From Pseudomonas sp. AKS31 (GTDB taxonomy: Bacteria; Pseudomonadota; Gammaproteobacteria; Pseudomonadales; Pseudomonadaceae), in the NCBI RefSeq assembly GCF_023634765.1, contig NZ_JAMLFX010000001.1, positions 702,102-766,101 on the forward strand: a DNA stretch of 64,000 nt, in the 5' to 3' direction. This document shows positions 1-9,984 of this stretch, one piece after another. How positions within the stretch are numbered: the first letter of the stretch is position 1; each line of letters begins with the position of its first letter. The notes under the pieces are model-generated. The model did not search any database, was not told the origin of the DNA, and saw only the letters and a list, made by a program, of their open reading frames with translations. Made by a program: the position numbers and the translations under genes.

Positions 1-1337
1 TCGATGCCTATTTCACTGCCCGCGATATGCGTGAAGTGTTCTGCGATCAGGGCCGCGTGCAGGCAATGCTCGACTTCGAAGCGGCGCTGGCCCGGGCCGA
101 GGCGCGGGTCGGTTTGATTCCTTCTTCTGCGGTGAAACCTATTGCGGCTGCATGCAGTGCTGATCTGTATGACTTCGCAGCATTGGGCGAGGCGATTGCC
201 ACGGCCGGCAATTCGGCGATTCCGCTGGTCAAGGCATTGGGCAAGCAGGTTGCTGCCAGCGACGCTGAAGCCGAACGTTATGTGCATTTGGGCGCGACCA
301 GTCAGGACGTGATGGATTCCGGGCTGGTGTTGCAATTGCGACAGGCGCTGGCGTTGATCGAGAACGATCTCGCGCAACTCGCTGATTCCCTCGCGACCCA
401 AGCGCAACGCCATGCGGCGACGCCGTTGGCCGGGCGCACCTGGCTGCAACATGCGACGCCGGTCACCCTCGGCATGAAAATCGCCGGATGGCTGGGCGCT
501 GTGACGCGCAGCCGTCAACGCTTGCGCGAACTCAAGCCGCGTCTGCTGGTGCTGCAATTTGGTGGTGCGTCCGGAACCCTCGCCGCGCTGGGCGCGCAGG
601 CCTTGCCGATCGCTGAGGCGCTGGCTGAAGAACTGCAACTGACCTTGCCGGAACAGCCGTGGCACACCCAGCGTGATCGCGTGGTCGAGTTCGGTGCGGT
701 GCTCGGTCTGATCGCCGGCAGCCTCGGCAAATTCGGCCGCGACATCAGTCTGTTGATGCAAACTGAAGCGGCAGAGGTGTTCGAGCCGTCGGCACCGGGC
801 AAGGGCGGTTCGTCGACCATGCCGCACAAGCGCAATCCGGTCGGTGCGGCGGTATTGATCGGTGCGGCGACGCGGGTGCCGGGGCTGCTCTCGACGCTGT
901 TCAGCGCCATGCCGCAGGAGCACGAGCGTAGCCTCGGCTTGTGGCACGCCGAATGGGAAACCTTGCCGGAGATTTGCTGCCTCGTTTCCGGTTCGCTGCA
1001 ACAGGCGCGCTTGCTCGCCGACGGCCTGGAAGTCGATGCCGAACGCATGGGCCGCAACCTCGAATTGACGCAGGGGCTGGTGCTGGCCGAAGCCGTCAGC
1101 ATCGTCCTCGCCCAGCGTGTCGGCCGCGACACCGCGCATCATCTGCTCGAACAATGCTGCAAACGCGCCGTGGCCGAGCAGCGCCATTTACGCGCCGTGC
1201 TGGGTGACGAACCGCAAGTCACTGCTGAGCTGAGCAACGCTGAACTCGATCATCTTTTGAACCCCGCCCATTATCTCGGTCAGGCGAAAACCTGGGTCGA
1301 GCGTGCGGTGGCCGAACACAACGCATTGTCTGTCTGA
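1..1337 (+). CDS. pcaB: 3-carboxy-cis,cis-muconate cycloisomerase, 5'-truncated by window edge
   Basis: Cycloisomerase of the protocatechuate branch of the beta-ketoadipate pathway, converting 3-carboxymuconate to 4-carboxymuconolactone in the cytoplasm. The frame is open from base 3 (reading DAYFTARDM...) so the true start lies upstream of the window; the ATG at 27 is internal. The fumarase/aspartase-superfamily signature GSSTMPHKRNP is encoded near 810-840. The gene is followed after 12 bp by pcaD and then pcaC, the usual Pseudomonas pcaBDC order, which fixes the identity within the lyase superfamily. Confidence 0.96.
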   Translation, partial: DAYFTARDMREVFCDQGRVQAMLDFEAALARAEARVGLIPSSAVKPIAAACSADLYDFAALGEAIATAGNSAIPLVKALGKQVAASDAEAERYVHLGATSQDVMDSGLVLQLRQALALIENDLAQLADSLATQAQRHAATPLAGRTWLQHATPVTLGMKIAGWLGAVTRSRQRLRELKPRLLVLQFGGASGTLAALGAQALPIAEALAEELQLTLPEQPWHTQRDRVVEFGAVLGLIAGSLGKFGRDISLLMQTEAAEVFEPSAPGKGGSSTMPHKRNPVGAAVLIGAATRVPGLLSTLFSAMPQEHERSLGLWHAEWETLPEICCLVSGSLQQARLLADGLEVDAERMGRNLELTQGLVLAEAVSIVLAQRVGRDTAHHLLEQCCKRAVAEQRHLRAVLGDEPQVTAELSNAELDHLLNPAHYLGQAKTWVERAVAEHNALSV

Positions 1338-1349
1338 AAGGAGAGGGCT

Positions 1350-2141
1350 GTGGCTTTCGTTCAACTCGCCGATGGCGAACTGCACTATCAAATTGAAGGT
1401 CCGGTCGATGCGCCGGTGCTGGTGCTGTCCAACTCGCTGGGCACTGATCTGCACATGTGGGACGCGCAGATGCCGGCATTTACCGAGCATTTTCGCGTGC
1501 TGCGTTTCGATACCCGTGGCCATGGCCAATCGCTGGTGACACCGGGGCCTTACAGCATTGAGCAATTGGGTCATGACGTGCTCGGTCTGCTGGATGCGCT
1601 GCACATCGAGCGCGCGCATTTCTGCGGGCTGTCGATGGGCGGTCTGATCGGGCAGTGGCTGGGGATCAACGCTGGGCATCGCCTGCACAAGCTGATCGTG
1701 TGCAATACGGCGGCAAAAATCGGCGATCCATCGGTGTGGAATCCACGCATTGAAACCGTGCTGCGCGACGGTGCCGCAGCGATGGTGGCCCTGCGTGACG
1801 CGTCGATTGCCCGCTGGTTTACCCCGGACTTTTCGGCAGCGCATCCGGCGGCGGCCAAGCAGATTACCGACATGCTCGCCGCCACTTCGCCTGAAGGTTA
1901 TGCGGCCAACTGCGCGGCGGTGCGTGATGCCGATTTCCGCGAACAACTGACGTCGATCAATGTGCTGTTGCTGGTGATTGCCGGCACCGAAGATGCGGTG
2001 ACACCGCCGTCCGGTGGGCACTTTATTCAGGAACACGTACGCGGCGCCCAATATGCCGAGTTCTATGCGGCGCACCTGTCCAACGTGCAGGCCGGTGCAG
2101 ATTTCAGTGATCGCGTGTTGGCTTTTTTGCAGGCTAAGTGA
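1350..2141 (+). CDS. pcaD: 3-oxoadipate enol-lactonase
   Basis: An alpha/beta hydrolase of 263 residues that opens 3-oxoadipate enol-lactone to 3-oxoadipate. The nucleophile elbow is GLSMGG and the oxyanion-hole region is LVLSNSLGTD near the N terminus. Translation starts at a GTG preceded by GGAGAG, 12 bp after the pcaB stop, so it is co-transcribed with pcaB. Its last bases overlap the region of the pcaC ribosome-binding site. Length and neighbours match PcaD of other pseudomonads. Confidence 0.96.
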   Translation: MAFVQLADGELHYQIEGPVDAPVLVLSNSLGTDLHMWDAQMPAFTEHFRVLRFDTRGHGQSLVTPGPYSIEQLGHDVLGLLDALHIERAHFCGLSMGGLIGQWLGINAGHRLHKLIVCNTAAKIGDPSVWNPRIETVLRDGAAAMVALRDASIARWFTPDFSAAHPAAAKQITDMLAATSPEGYAANCAAVRDADFREQLTSINVLLLVIAGTEDAVTPPSGGHFIQEHVRGAQYAEFYAAHLSNVQAGADFSDRVLAFLQAK

Positions 2142-2151
2142 GGAAGTGTTT

Positions 2152-2544
2152 GTGGACGAGAAACAACGTTACGACGAAGGCATGCAGGTACGCCGCGCGG
2201 TGTTGGGCGATACGCATGTCGATCGCAGCCTGACCACGCTGACCGAGTTCAACTCGGAGTTTCAGGAGATGATCACCCGCCATGCCTGGGGCGATATCTG
2301 GACGCGTCCGGGCTTGCCACGGCACACGCGCAGCCTGATCACCATCGCCATGCTGATCGGCATGAACCGTGAAGGCGAGCTGAAACTGCACCTGCGCGCG
2401 GCGGCCAATAACGGCGTGAGCCGGGGCGAGATCAAGGAAGTGATCATGCAGAGTGCGATTTACTGCGGGATCCCGGCGGCGAATGCGACGTTTCACTTGG
2501 CCGAATCGGTGTGGGATGAGTTGGGAGTCGAATCCCGGGATTGA
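2152..2544 (+). CDS. pcaC: 4-carboxymuconolactone decarboxylase
   Basis: Small AhpD-like decarboxylase (130 residues) that converts 4-carboxymuconolactone to 3-oxoadipate enol-lactone, between PcaB and PcaD in the pathway. The frame is open further upstream inside pcaD, but the GTG at 2152, just behind GTGAGGAAG, gives the protein start MDEKQRYDEGMQ and the normal family length. The AhpD-type core runs through TRSLITIAMLIGMNR and the helix ending in AIYCGIPAAN. Third gene of the pcaBDC transcript; a REP pair follows 13 bp after the stop. Confidence 0.95.
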   Translation: MDEKQRYDEGMQVRRAVLGDTHVDRSLTTLTEFNSEFQEMITRHAWGDIWTRPGLPRHTRSLITIAMLIGMNREGELKLHLRAAANNGVSRGEIKEVIMQSAIYCGIPAANATFHLAESVWDELGVESRD

Positions 2545-2556
2545 CGGTTGAAACCG

Positions 2557-2634
2557 AAAAAGATCGCAGCCTTCGGCAGCTCCTACATTTGGAATGCGTT
2601 CCCCTGTAGGAGCTGCCGAAGGCTGCGATCTTTT
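2557..2634. repeat. REP pair, family A (TGTAGGAGCTGCCGAAGG type)
   Basis: Two inverted copies of a roughly 30-bp REP element (GATCGCAGCCTTCGGCAGC ... and its complement) separated by a short spacer. First of eight such pairs in this window. It lies in the convergent gap between pcaC and the methyltransferase. Confidence 0.93.
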
Positions 2635-2639
2635 GCTCT

Positions 2640-3446
2640 TCAAACCGTGGCCACAATAAATATCCGCTTGAACGCAAACAACGTATGCCCATCCCCCTCT
2701 TGCGGATAATGCTTATGCACCCGCATCAGGTAGTGATAGATAAACCGCGCCTGTTCCGCTGCACTCAACGCCTGCATCACCGGCCGCAGCGCCGAGACCT
2801 TCACCCAGTCATACACCGGCGACTTGCCGTCAACCACCTGCAACTGCTCGGTCTCCCAGATATCCAGCGACGTAGTCATGGGCGCGAGCAACCGGTAGTA
2901 ATCCTCCAGTGCCAATAACGGCCGCGCCGCCATGCGCTGGCGCAGTTCAGGAGTGCCCAGTGGCGTGCCACCGGTGCCGCCGTTTTCGAGGGTGTCGAGC
3001 ATCAGCCGATACCACAGCGCATCGCGCCAGTCCGGCATGTGCGCCGCCAGACAGCCGCCGGGATTCAGATAACCGAGCAGGCGCGGCAGCAGTTTTTCAT
3101 GGCCTTCGATAAAGTGCAGCACGGCGGCCGCGAACAGCAGATCCGCCGGCTGCTCAGGTTGCCAATCAAGCAGGTCGCAATGTTTCCACAACGCCCGGAT
3201 CGGCAGGCAGCGTGCCTCATCAAGCATCTGCGCGGAGCTGTCGACGCCCTGCAACTGCGCGCGCGGCCAGCGTTTGGCCAACAACTGCGTGGCAATGCCG
3301 GTGCCGCAGCCGAGGTCGTAAATGCGTTGCGGGTTGTGCAGGTCGACGCGGTCGAGCAGTTCGTTGACCGGGCGTTGCCTGAGACGGGAGAACTGCTGGT
3401 ACGCCTTGGCGTCCCAGTCGGGTGTTGCGGTGAGACGAGAGATCAT
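2640..3446 (-). CDS. Class I SAM-dependent methyltransferase, trans-aconitate methyltransferase-like
   Basis: A 268-residue methyltransferase with the SAM-binding motif I DLGCGTGIATQLL and motif II region VDSSAQMLDEAR; the overall layout and the C-terminal FAFKRIFIVATV resemble Tam (trans-aconitate 2-methyltransferase). The open frame extends 14 codons upstream, but the ATG at 3446 (MISRLTATPDWDAKAYQQF) begins where Tam-family proteins begin and has AGAGGA upstream. A second, more typical Tam lies at 43891, so the substrate of this one is uncertain. Convergent with pcaC; it probably has its own promoter. Confidence 0.8.
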   Translation of the reverse strand: MISRLTATPDWDAKAYQQFSRLRQRPVNELLDRVDLHNPQRIYDLGCGTGIATQLLAKRWPRAQLQGVDSSAQMLDEARCLPIRALWKHCDLLDWQPEQPADLLFAAAVLHFIEGHEKLLPRLLGYLNPGGCLAAHMPDWRDALWYRLMLDTLENGGTGGTPLGTPELRQRMAARPLLALEDYYRLLAPMTTSLDIWETEQLQVVDGKSPVYDWVKVSALRPVMQALSAAEQARFIYHYLMRVHKHYPQEGDGHTLFAFKRIFIVATV

Positions 3447-3621
3447 TGAGGAGGTCCTCTGGTGATCGGTGGTGTCTTCCGATGACAACCTGGCTCACAG
3501 CTTGAGGACCGACTACGACGACGGAAGCGGGAAGGTGAAGCACCTGAGTCCTTCAGGTTTTGTCACTTTACCTGCCGGCCGGCAAAGTGCGACTTGTCCT
3601 GACCAGTGGCGAGAATTCCAA

Positions 3622-3699
3622 TGTAGGAGCTGCCGCAGGCTGCGATCTTTTGATCTTGTTTTTAAGATCAAAAGATCGCAGCCTGCGGCAGCTCCTACA
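3622..3699. repeat. REP pair, family A variant (CCGCAGG arms)
   Basis: Inverted pair in the outward arrangement, joined through a GATCTT...AAGATC centre. Both arms carry GCCGCAGGC instead of the more common GCCGAAGGC. Sits between the methyltransferase promoter and the porin 3' end. Confidence 0.92.
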
Positions 3700-3714
3700 G
3701 GGGGGGATCGGTGT

Positions 3715-4980
3715 TTAAAGGAGGCTGATCGGATAGCTGACGATCAAACGGTTCTCGTCGAACTCGTTGTTGCTGAAGTCGCGGCGCATGGTCGAGTTGC
3801 GCCATCTGACGTTCAAGTCCTTCAGCGCGCCGCTCTGCACGGTGTAGCCCAGTTCCGATTCGCGGCCCCATTCCTTGCCGTCGGTGATCGTCCCGGTGTG
3901 CACGTTGTCGCCGCTGATATAGCGGTTCATCAGGGTCAGGCCGGGGATGCCCAGCGCGACGAAGTTGTAGTCGTGGCGCACTTGCCAGGAGCGTTCCTGC
4001 GCGTTGTCGTAGCTGGCGTTGTAGCTGTCGTTGGCCAGCGTGCCGCCGCTGGTGCCGTTGACGCGCATCCAGGCGCTGTCGCCGGTGAGTTTCTGCAGGC
4101 CGACGTAAAAGGTGTTGCCGCCGTAGCGGGCCGAGAACAGGCCGGACCAGGTCTTGTTGTCGAGATCGCCGGCGCGGGCGCTGCCGTCGTCTTTGCCATA
4201 GAAGAAACCGAGGTTGGCGCCGAGGGTCCAGTCGCCCAGCGGCTGGCTGTGGATCAGGTTGACGTATTGCTGGCTGTAGATGTCCTTGAGTTCAGCGTTC
4301 CACAGCCCGATCTGCGTGCGTTTTTCGTTGAAAACGTATTCACCGCCCTGAAAGTTGAAGCGATCGGAGGTGAACGCCGATTTGCCGGTCATCGACATGT
4401 CGCTCATGCTGCTGTCGTCGCGCGGGCTGTTGGCGCGGAACTGGCCGCCATAGAGGGTCAGGCCGTCGATTTCCTTAGAGGTGATCTGGCCGCCGCGAAA
4501 GGTTTGCGGCAGCGAGCGACCGTCGTCCGAACGCAGGATCGGCAGCACCGGCATCCACTCGCCGACCTTCACTTCGGTCTGCGAAAGCTTGGCCTTGAAG
4601 GCGACATTGGTGCGACCGAAATGGTCCGCCGGGCGACCGTCGTGATCCAGCGGCAACAGCTGCGTGCCGCCCGTGCCTTTACCGCCATCGAGTTTCACTG
4701 AGTACAGGCCGAGTACATCCATGCCGAAGCCGACGGTGCCTTGGGTGAAGCCGGATTTGGCGTCGAGGATGAAGCTCTGCGTCCACTCTTCAGCCTTGCC
4801 CTGCGCTTTGGTCGGGTTGGTGAAGTTGCGGTTGATGTAGAAGTTGCGCAGGTTGAGGTTGACCTTCGCGCCCTCGATGAAACCGGCTTCTTCAGCCGCA
4901 GCGGGCAGCGCCGCACCGGCCAGGGCCAGGGCCAGGGCGATCAGGCCGGGAATTGCGTAAGGCGCAGGGGAGGTTGTCAT
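3715..4980 (-). CDS. OprD-family outer-membrane porin
   Basis: A 421-residue outer-membrane channel. The N terminus is a signal peptide (hydrophobic LIALALALAGAALPAAA, cleavage before EEAGF), followed by OprD-family landmarks such as AKVNLNLRNFYINRNF and a repeating pattern of amphipathic strands ending in an aromatic/hydrophobic C terminus (VSYPISLL). OprD-family porins take up carboxylates and basic amino acids. Proximity to pcaBDC suggests an aromatic-acid channel such as the PcaP/OpdK group, but it is on the opposite strand and is not part of the pca transcript, so the substrate is inference. Confidence 0.88.
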   Translation of the reverse strand: MTTSPAPYAIPGLIALALALAGAALPAAAEEAGFIEGAKVNLNLRNFYINRNFTNPTKAQGKAEEWTQSFILDAKSGFTQGTVGFGMDVLGLYSVKLDGGKGTGGTQLLPLDHDGRPADHFGRTNVAFKAKLSQTEVKVGEWMPVLPILRSDDGRSLPQTFRGGQITSKEIDGLTLYGGQFRANSPRDDSSMSDMSMTGKSAFTSDRFNFQGGEYVFNEKRTQIGLWNAELKDIYSQQYVNLIHSQPLGDWTLGANLGFFYGKDDGSARAGDLDNKTWSGLFSARYGGNTFYVGLQKLTGDSAWMRVNGTSGGTLANDSYNASYDNAQERSWQVRHDYNFVALGIPGLTLMNRYISGDNVHTGTITDGKEWGRESELGYTVQSGALKDLNVRWRNSTMRRDFSNNEFDENRLIVSYPISLL

Positions 4981-5217
4981 GGGCTCGGGTCTCTCTTGTT
5001 TTTTTAGGGCGAACGGGTGCGCTGCGGCCGGTTTTTACGGTGCAGAAATGCGATGAATTCAGGGGGTGAAGCGACGGCGGTCAGCCGGTCGGAGCAGGGC
5101 GCGGGAGCATGGTGTCTAACCTGTTGTTATTGGTTTTGTTGATCGAATGGTGCTGGGGGCGGATGTTCGGATTCAATTGGGAAAAGCGGGTTTCGGGCGA
5201 TTATCGAACAGCATTGA

Positions 5218-5301
5218 AGATCAAAAGATCGCAGCCTTCGGCAGCTCCTACAGGGCAACGCCTTTCAAATGTAGGAGCTGCCGAAGGCTGCGATCTTTTG
5301 A
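5218..5301. repeat. REP pair, family A
   Basis: Inverted pair of the TGTAGGAGCTGCCGAAGG type with flanking ATCAAAAGATC extensions, placed just downstream of the emhCBA terminator. Confidence 0.92.
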
Positions 5302-5313
5302 TTCTCAGGCAAC

Positions 5314-5337
5314 AAAAAGCCCACCAATCGGTGGGCT
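5314..5337 (-). terminator. Rho-independent terminator of emhABC
   Basis: Perfect 8-bp stem AGCCCACC/GGTGGGCT with an AATC loop; the adjoining A-run at 5314-5318 reads as a U-run on the minus strand, 20 bp beyond the emhC stop. Confidence 0.9.
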
Positions 5338-5359
5338 CCTTGTATTCAGCCGATGATGA

Positions 5360-6820
5360 TCAGAACAGCTTCATCTTCGGTGCTTCTTCTTTCAGCGGTT
5401 CGTTCTGCGCGGTTTGCGCATTCCAGCCACCGCCCAGGGCCTTGTACAGGTTGACCGCACTGGTCAGCTGCGCGAGGCGGTCGGTGATCAGTGCTTGTTG
5501 CGCGCTGAACAGCTGACGCTGGGCATCGAGGAAGGTCAGGTTACTGTCGACGCCGATGCGGTAGCGACGTTCGGCCAAACGGTAGTAATCCTGGTTGGCC
5601 TGCACGAAGTCACGCTGCGCTTGCAACTGCTCGGTGTAGGTCTGGCGTGCGGCCAGGCCGTCGGCGACTTCCTGGAAGGCCGTTTGAATGGACTTCTCGT
5701 AGTTCGCCACGCCAATGTCCTTCTGGATCTTGGCGTAGTCGAGGCTGGCGCGCAGGCTGCCGGCGTTGAAGATCGGCAGGTTGATCTGCGGCTGGAACAG
5801 CCACGTCCCCGAACCCCCCTTGAACAGACCGGACAGATCCGGGCTCAGGCTACCCGCGTTGGCGGTCAGGCTGATGCTCGGGAAGAACGCGGCACGGGCC
5901 GCGCCGATGTTGGCGTTGGCCGCTTTCAGGTTGTACTCGGCTTGCAGGATGTCCGGACGACGTTGCAAGAGATCCGAAGGCAGACCCGGCGGAACATCGC
6001 TGAGCAGGTCATCGGACAGCGGTTTGGCCGTTTGCAGATTGGCCGGGATACCGGTGCCGAGCAGCAGGGTCAGGCTGTTTTCGTCCTGCGCCACCTGGCG
6101 GGTGTAACGCGCCAGTTGTGCCCGGGCGTTCTCGACCGAGGTGCGCGACTGCGCCAGATCCAGCGCCGAAGCCACACCGACTTCGTTGCTGCGGCTGGTC
6201 AGCTTGTAGCTTTCTTCAAAGGCGCCGAGGGTGTCCTGGGTCAGCTTGAGCAGTTCCTTGTCCGCTTGCCAGGTCAGGTAAGCATTGGCGACGCTGGCGA
6301 CCAGACTGATCTGCGTGCTGCGGCGTGCTTCTTCGGTGGCGAAGTACTGTTGCAAGGCTTGTTCGCTCAGGCTGCGAACCCGACCGAACAGGTCGAGTTC
6401 GTAGGCGCTGATGCCGACCGTGGCGGAGTAGGAGCTGGTGATGCTCGACTCGCCGGTCTGCGACGCACGCGCCGGAACCCGCTGGCGGCTGCCGCTGCCA
6501 TTGGCCGAAACTGCCGGGAACAGGTCGGCGCGCTGGATGCGGTATTGAGCCGCGTAAGCGTCGATGTTCAGTGCGGCAACACGCAGGTCGCGGTTGTTTT
6601 CCAGCGAGACCTGGATCAGCTGTTGCAGGGCCGGGTCATGGAAAAACTGCTTCCAGCCCTGTTCGGCAGCAGCTTGCGCCGGTGCCTGGGCCGGCGAATA
6701 CGCCGGGCCCTGTGGGTACTGGCCTGCGACCGGAGCCTCAGGCTGCTGATAATCAGGTATCAGCGAGCAACCGCTCAGCACGAAGGCGGCGACTGCGAGG
6801 GAGAGTAGCGACTTGCTCAT
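5360..6820 (-). CDS. emhC: RND efflux outer-membrane lipoprotein (OprM/TtgC family)
   Basis: Outer-membrane channel of a tripartite RND multidrug pump, 486 residues. The signal peptide ends in lipobox LSGC, giving a lipidated cysteine at residue 18. Two outer-membrane efflux repeats follow, with typical motifs such as [16 protein letters not shown] and the second-repeat segment [17 protein letters not shown]. The start overlaps the emhB stop by 4 bp (ATGA), so it is translated with emhB. Last gene of emhABC, followed by a clear terminator. Confidence 0.95.
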   Translation of the reverse strand: MSKSLLSLAVAAFVLSGCSLIPDYQQPEAPVAGQYPQGPAYSPAQAPAQAAAEQGWKQFFHDPALQQLIQVSLENNRDLRVAALNIDAYAAQYRIQRADLFPAVSANGSGSRQRVPARASQTGESSITSSYSATVGISAYELDLFGRVRSLSEQALQQYFATEEARRSTQISLVASVANAYLTWQADKELLKLTQDTLGAFEESYKLTSRSNEVGVASALDLAQSRTSVENARAQLARYTRQVAQDENSLTLLLGTGIPANLQTAKPLSDDLLSDVPPGLPSDLLQRRPDILQAEYNLKAANANIGAARAAFFPSISLTANAGSLSPDLSGLFKGGSGTWLFQPQINLPIFNAGSLRASLDYAKIQKDIGVANYEKSIQTAFQEVADGLAARQTYTEQLQAQRDFVQANQDYYRLAERRYRIGVDSNLTFLDAQRQLFSAQQALITDRLAQLTSAVNLYKALGGGWNAQTAQNEPLKEEAPKMKLF

Positions 6821-9800
6821 TGGCCAGCCTCTTTAGGAGTTTCTTTAGTTTCATCCTGGTCGGCGTTTTTACGCTGGCCCATGGACGAAACCGTGACGAA
6901 GAACAGTGGGACCCAGAAGATCGCCAGGATCGTGGCGGTGATCATACCGCCGATTACCACCGTACCGATGGCGTGTTGGCTACCTGAGCCCGCGCCGGTG
7001 GAAATTGCCAGCGGTACCACACCGAGGATAAACGCCAGCGAGGTCATGATGATCGGACGCAGACGCATGCGGCAAGCCTCGATGGCTGCGTCGCGCAGGC
7101 TGGCGCCCTGTTCGTGCAGCTCCTTGGCGAACTCGACGATCAGAATGGCGTTTTTCGCCGCCAGACCGATGGTCGTCAACAGACCCACCAGGAAGTACAC
7201 GTCGTTGGACAGGCCGCGCAGACTGGTCGCGAGCAGAGCACCAATGATCCCCAACGGCACTACGAGCACGACTGCGATCGGAATCGACCAGCTCTCGTAG
7301 AGTGCCGCCAGACACAGGAACACCATCAACAGCGACAACGCGAACAGTGCCGGGGCTTGCGAGCCTGCCAGACGCTCTTCATAGGACAGACCGGTCCAGG
7401 AGATGCCCACGCCTTTCGGCAGTTTCGCGGCGATGGCCTCGACTTCAGCCATGGCTTCACCTGTGGAGTAACCCGGAGCCGGGGCACCAAGGATTTCCAC
7501 CGCTTCCACGCCGTTATAGCGCGAGAGCTTCGGCGAGCCGTAGATCCACTCGCCCTTGGCGAATGCCGAGAACGGAACCATGGTGCCGCTGGCGTTGCGT
7601 ACGTACCACTTCTTCAAGTCTTCCGGGTTCATGCGCGAATCCGGCTGGCCTTGCACGTACACCTTTTTCACCCGACCGCGGTCGATGAAGTCGTTGACGT
7701 AGCTACTGCCCAAGGCAATCGACAAGGTGTTGTTGATGTCGCTGATGGTAATGCCCAGGGCACTGGCCTTCTCGTCGTCGATTTCCAGCTGGAACTGTGG
7801 CTCGTCATTCAGACCGTTCGGACGCACTTGCGAGAGCACCTTGCTCTGCGCCGCCATGCCGAGGAACTGGTTGCGTGCCTCCATCAGTTTTTCATGACCG
7901 ATACCGGCGCGGTCCTGCAGGAACACGTCGAAACCGGTGGCGTTACCCAACTCCAGTACCGCCGGCGGGGCGAAGGCGAACACCATCGCATCACGGAAGG
8001 TAAAGAAGTGCTGCTGGGCGCGAGCGGCCAGTTTGAACACGCTGTTGTCGGCGTCACGTTCATCCCATGGCTTGAGCATGATGAACGCCATACCCGAGCT
8101 CTGACCACGGCCGGCGAAGTTGAAGCCGGTCACGGTGAACACCGAGGCAACCGTGTCACCTTCACCGCCATCCTTGGTCGGACGCAGCAGGTACTCACGC
8201 ATTTCATCCACGACCACCTGGGTGCGCTGGGCACTGGAGCCGGCCGGGGTTTGCACTTGAGCGAACAGTACGCCCTGATCTTCTTCCGGCAGGAAGGAGG
8301 AAGGAATACGCATGAACAGCCAGATCATGCCGATCAGAATCAGCGCATAGGCCAGCAGGTACGGCACCTTCTGGCGCAGGATATTACCAACGCCGCGCTC
8401 GTAGCTTTTGACGCTACGGTCGAAGTTGCGGTTGAACCAGCCGAAGAAGCCTTTTTTCGGCGTGCCATGCTCACCATGAGGAATCGGTTTGAGCATGGTC
8501 GCGCAGAGCGCCGGGGTAAAGATCAAAGCCACCAGCACCGACAGGCCCATGGCCGAGACGATGGTGATCGAGAACTGCTTGTAGATGACCCCGGTCGAAC
8601 CACCGAAGAATGCCATCGGCAGCAATACCGCCGACAGTACCAGGGCGATACCGACCAGTGCGCCCTGGATCTGGCCCATGGACTTTTTGGTCGCTTCCTT
8701 GGGTGACAGGCCTTCTTCCGCCATCACCCGCTCGACGTTTTCCACCACGACGATGGCGTCGTCCACCAGCAAACCGATGGCCAGCACCATCCCGAACATG
8801 GTCAGGGTGTTGATGCTGAAACCGGCGGCGGCGAGGATACCGAACGTACCGAGCAATACCACCGGCACCGTCATGGTCGTGATGACCGTGGCGCGGAAGT
8901 TCTGCAGGAACAGGAACATCACCAGGAACACCAGCACCACGGCTTCGACCAGCGTGTGAACCACGCCTTTGATCGACTCAGTCACCACCGGGGTAGTGTC
9001 GTACGGGAATACCACTTCCATGCCTGGCGGGAAGAACGGCTTGAGGCCGTCGATGGTAGTGCGCAGGGCTTTGGCCGTGTCGAGGGCGTTGGCGCCGTTG
9101 GCCAGTTTCACTGCCAGACCGGAAGCCGGGCTGCCATTGAACTGGGCGCTGATCGCGTAGTTTTCACCACCGAGACCGACGTCGGCGACGTCTTTCAGGC
9201 GAACCTGCGAGCCGTCCTTGTTGACCTTGAGCAGGATTTCCTTGAACTGCTCGGCGGTTTGCAGACGGGTCTTGCCGATGATCGTCGCGTTGAGTTGCTG
9301 ACCTTGCACGGCCGGCAAGCCGCCGAGCTGACCGGACGAGACCTGGACGTTCTGCGCCGCAATGGCGGTTTTCACGTCGACCGGGGTCAGGTTGAAGTTG
9401 TTCAACTTGGCCGGGTCAAGCCAGATGCGCATCGCGTACTGGGCACCGAAGACCTGGAAGTCACCGACACCGGCGGTGCGCGAGATCGGGTCCTGCATGT
9501 TCGACACGATGTAGTTGGACAAGTCGTCCTTGGACATGCTGCCGTCACGCGACACCACGCCGATCACCAGCAGGAAGTTTTTCACTGCCTTGGTCACACG
9601 GATACCTTGTTGCTGCACTTCCTGCGGCAACAGCGGGGTGGCCAGGTTCAGCTTGTTCTGAACCTGCACCTGCGCGGTGTCGGAGTTGGTGCCTTGCTCG
9701 AAGGTCGCGGTGATGGTCATGCTGCCGTCGGAGTTACTTTCCGAGGAGACATAACGCAGATTGTCGATACCGTTGAGTTGTTGCTCGATCACCTGAACCA

Positions 9801-9981
9801 CGGTGTCCTGCACGGTTTGCGCCGAAGCGCCCGGGTAGGTCACGGAGATCGCAATGGCCGGTGGCGCAATGCTCGGGTACTGGTTGATCGGCAACTTGAG
9901 GATCGATAGTGCCCCGACCAGCATGATCACCAGGGCAATTACCCAAGCGAAAATCGGACGGTCGATGAAGAATTTTGACAT
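6817..9981 (-). CDS. emhB: RND multidrug efflux permease (MexB/TtgB/EmhB)
   Basis: Inner-membrane drug/proton antiporter of the pump, 1054 residues, the standard length for the HAE1 family. It starts [21 protein letters not shown] (first membrane helix). The proton-relay aspartates are in [17 protein letters not shown]; the two large periplasmic loops and two-fold repeat are present, with the second-half TM block near [21 protein letters not shown]. It is 3 bp from emhA and overlaps emhC. Homologues export solvents, aromatic hydrocarbons and antibiotics. Confidence 0.97.
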   Translation of the reverse strand: MSKFFIDRPIFAWVIALVIMLVGALSILKLPINQYPSIAPPAIAISVTYPGASAQTVQDTVVQVIEQQLNGIDNLRYVSSESNSDGSMTITATFEQGTNSDTAQVQVQNKLNLATPLLPQEVQQQGIRVTKAVKNFLLVIGVVSRDGSMSKDDLSNYIVSNMQDPISRTAGVGDFQVFGAQYAMRIWLDPAKLNNFNLTPVDVKTAIAAQNVQVSSGQLGGLPAVQGQQLNATIIGKTRLQTAEQFKEILLKVNKDGSQVRLKDVADVGLGGENYAISAQFNGSPASGLAVKLANGANALDTAKALRTTIDGLKPFFPPGMEVVFPYDTTPVVTESIKGVVHTLVEAVVLVFLVMFLFLQNFRATVITTMTVPVVLLGTFGILAAAGFSINTLTMFGMVLAIGLLVDDAIVVVENVERVMAEEGLSPKEATKKSMGQIQGALVGIALVLSAVLLPMAFFGGSTGVIYKQFSITIVSAMGLSVLVALIFTPALCATMLKPIPHGEHGTPKKGFFGWFNRNFDRSVKSYERGVGNILRQKVPYLLAYALILIGMIWLFMRIPSSFLPEEDQGVLFAQVQTPAGSSAQRTQVVVDEMREYLLRPTKDGGEGDTVASVFTVTGFNFAGRGQSSGMAFIMLKPWDERDADNSVFKLAARAQQHFFTFRDAMVFAFAPPAVLELGNATGFDVFLQDRAGIGHEKLMEARNQFLGMAAQSKVLSQVRPNGLNDEPQFQLEIDDEKASALGITISDINNTLSIALGSSYVNDFIDRGRVKKVYVQGQPDSRMNPEDLKKWYVRNASGTMVPFSAFAKGEWIYGSPKLSRYNGVEAVEILGAPAPGYSTGEAMAEVEAIAAKLPKGVGISWTGLSYEERLAGSQAPALFALSLLMVFLCLAALYESWSIPIAVVLVVPLGIIGALLATSLRGLSNDVYFLVGLLTTIGLAAKNAILIVEFAKELHEQGASLRDAAIEACRMRLRPIIMTSLAFILGVVPLAISTGAGSGSQHAIGTVVIGGMITATILAIFWVPLFFVTVSSMGQRKNADQDETKETPKEAGQ

Positions 9982-9984
9982 GGG

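Larger units (their letters stand above)
4981..5359. other. Intergenic region between porin and efflux operon
   Basis: About 380 bp without a gene. 4981-5217 is the upstream region of the porin; no operator could be named. The rest holds a REP pair (5218-5301) and the emhCBA terminator. Open frames here run through the REP and are not coding. Confidence 0.7.

Noticed and set aside
5109-5516. Open frames running through REP elements near 5.1-5.5 kb
   Set aside because: They are translated repeat and overlap the emhC 3' end; similar frames occur at every REP.
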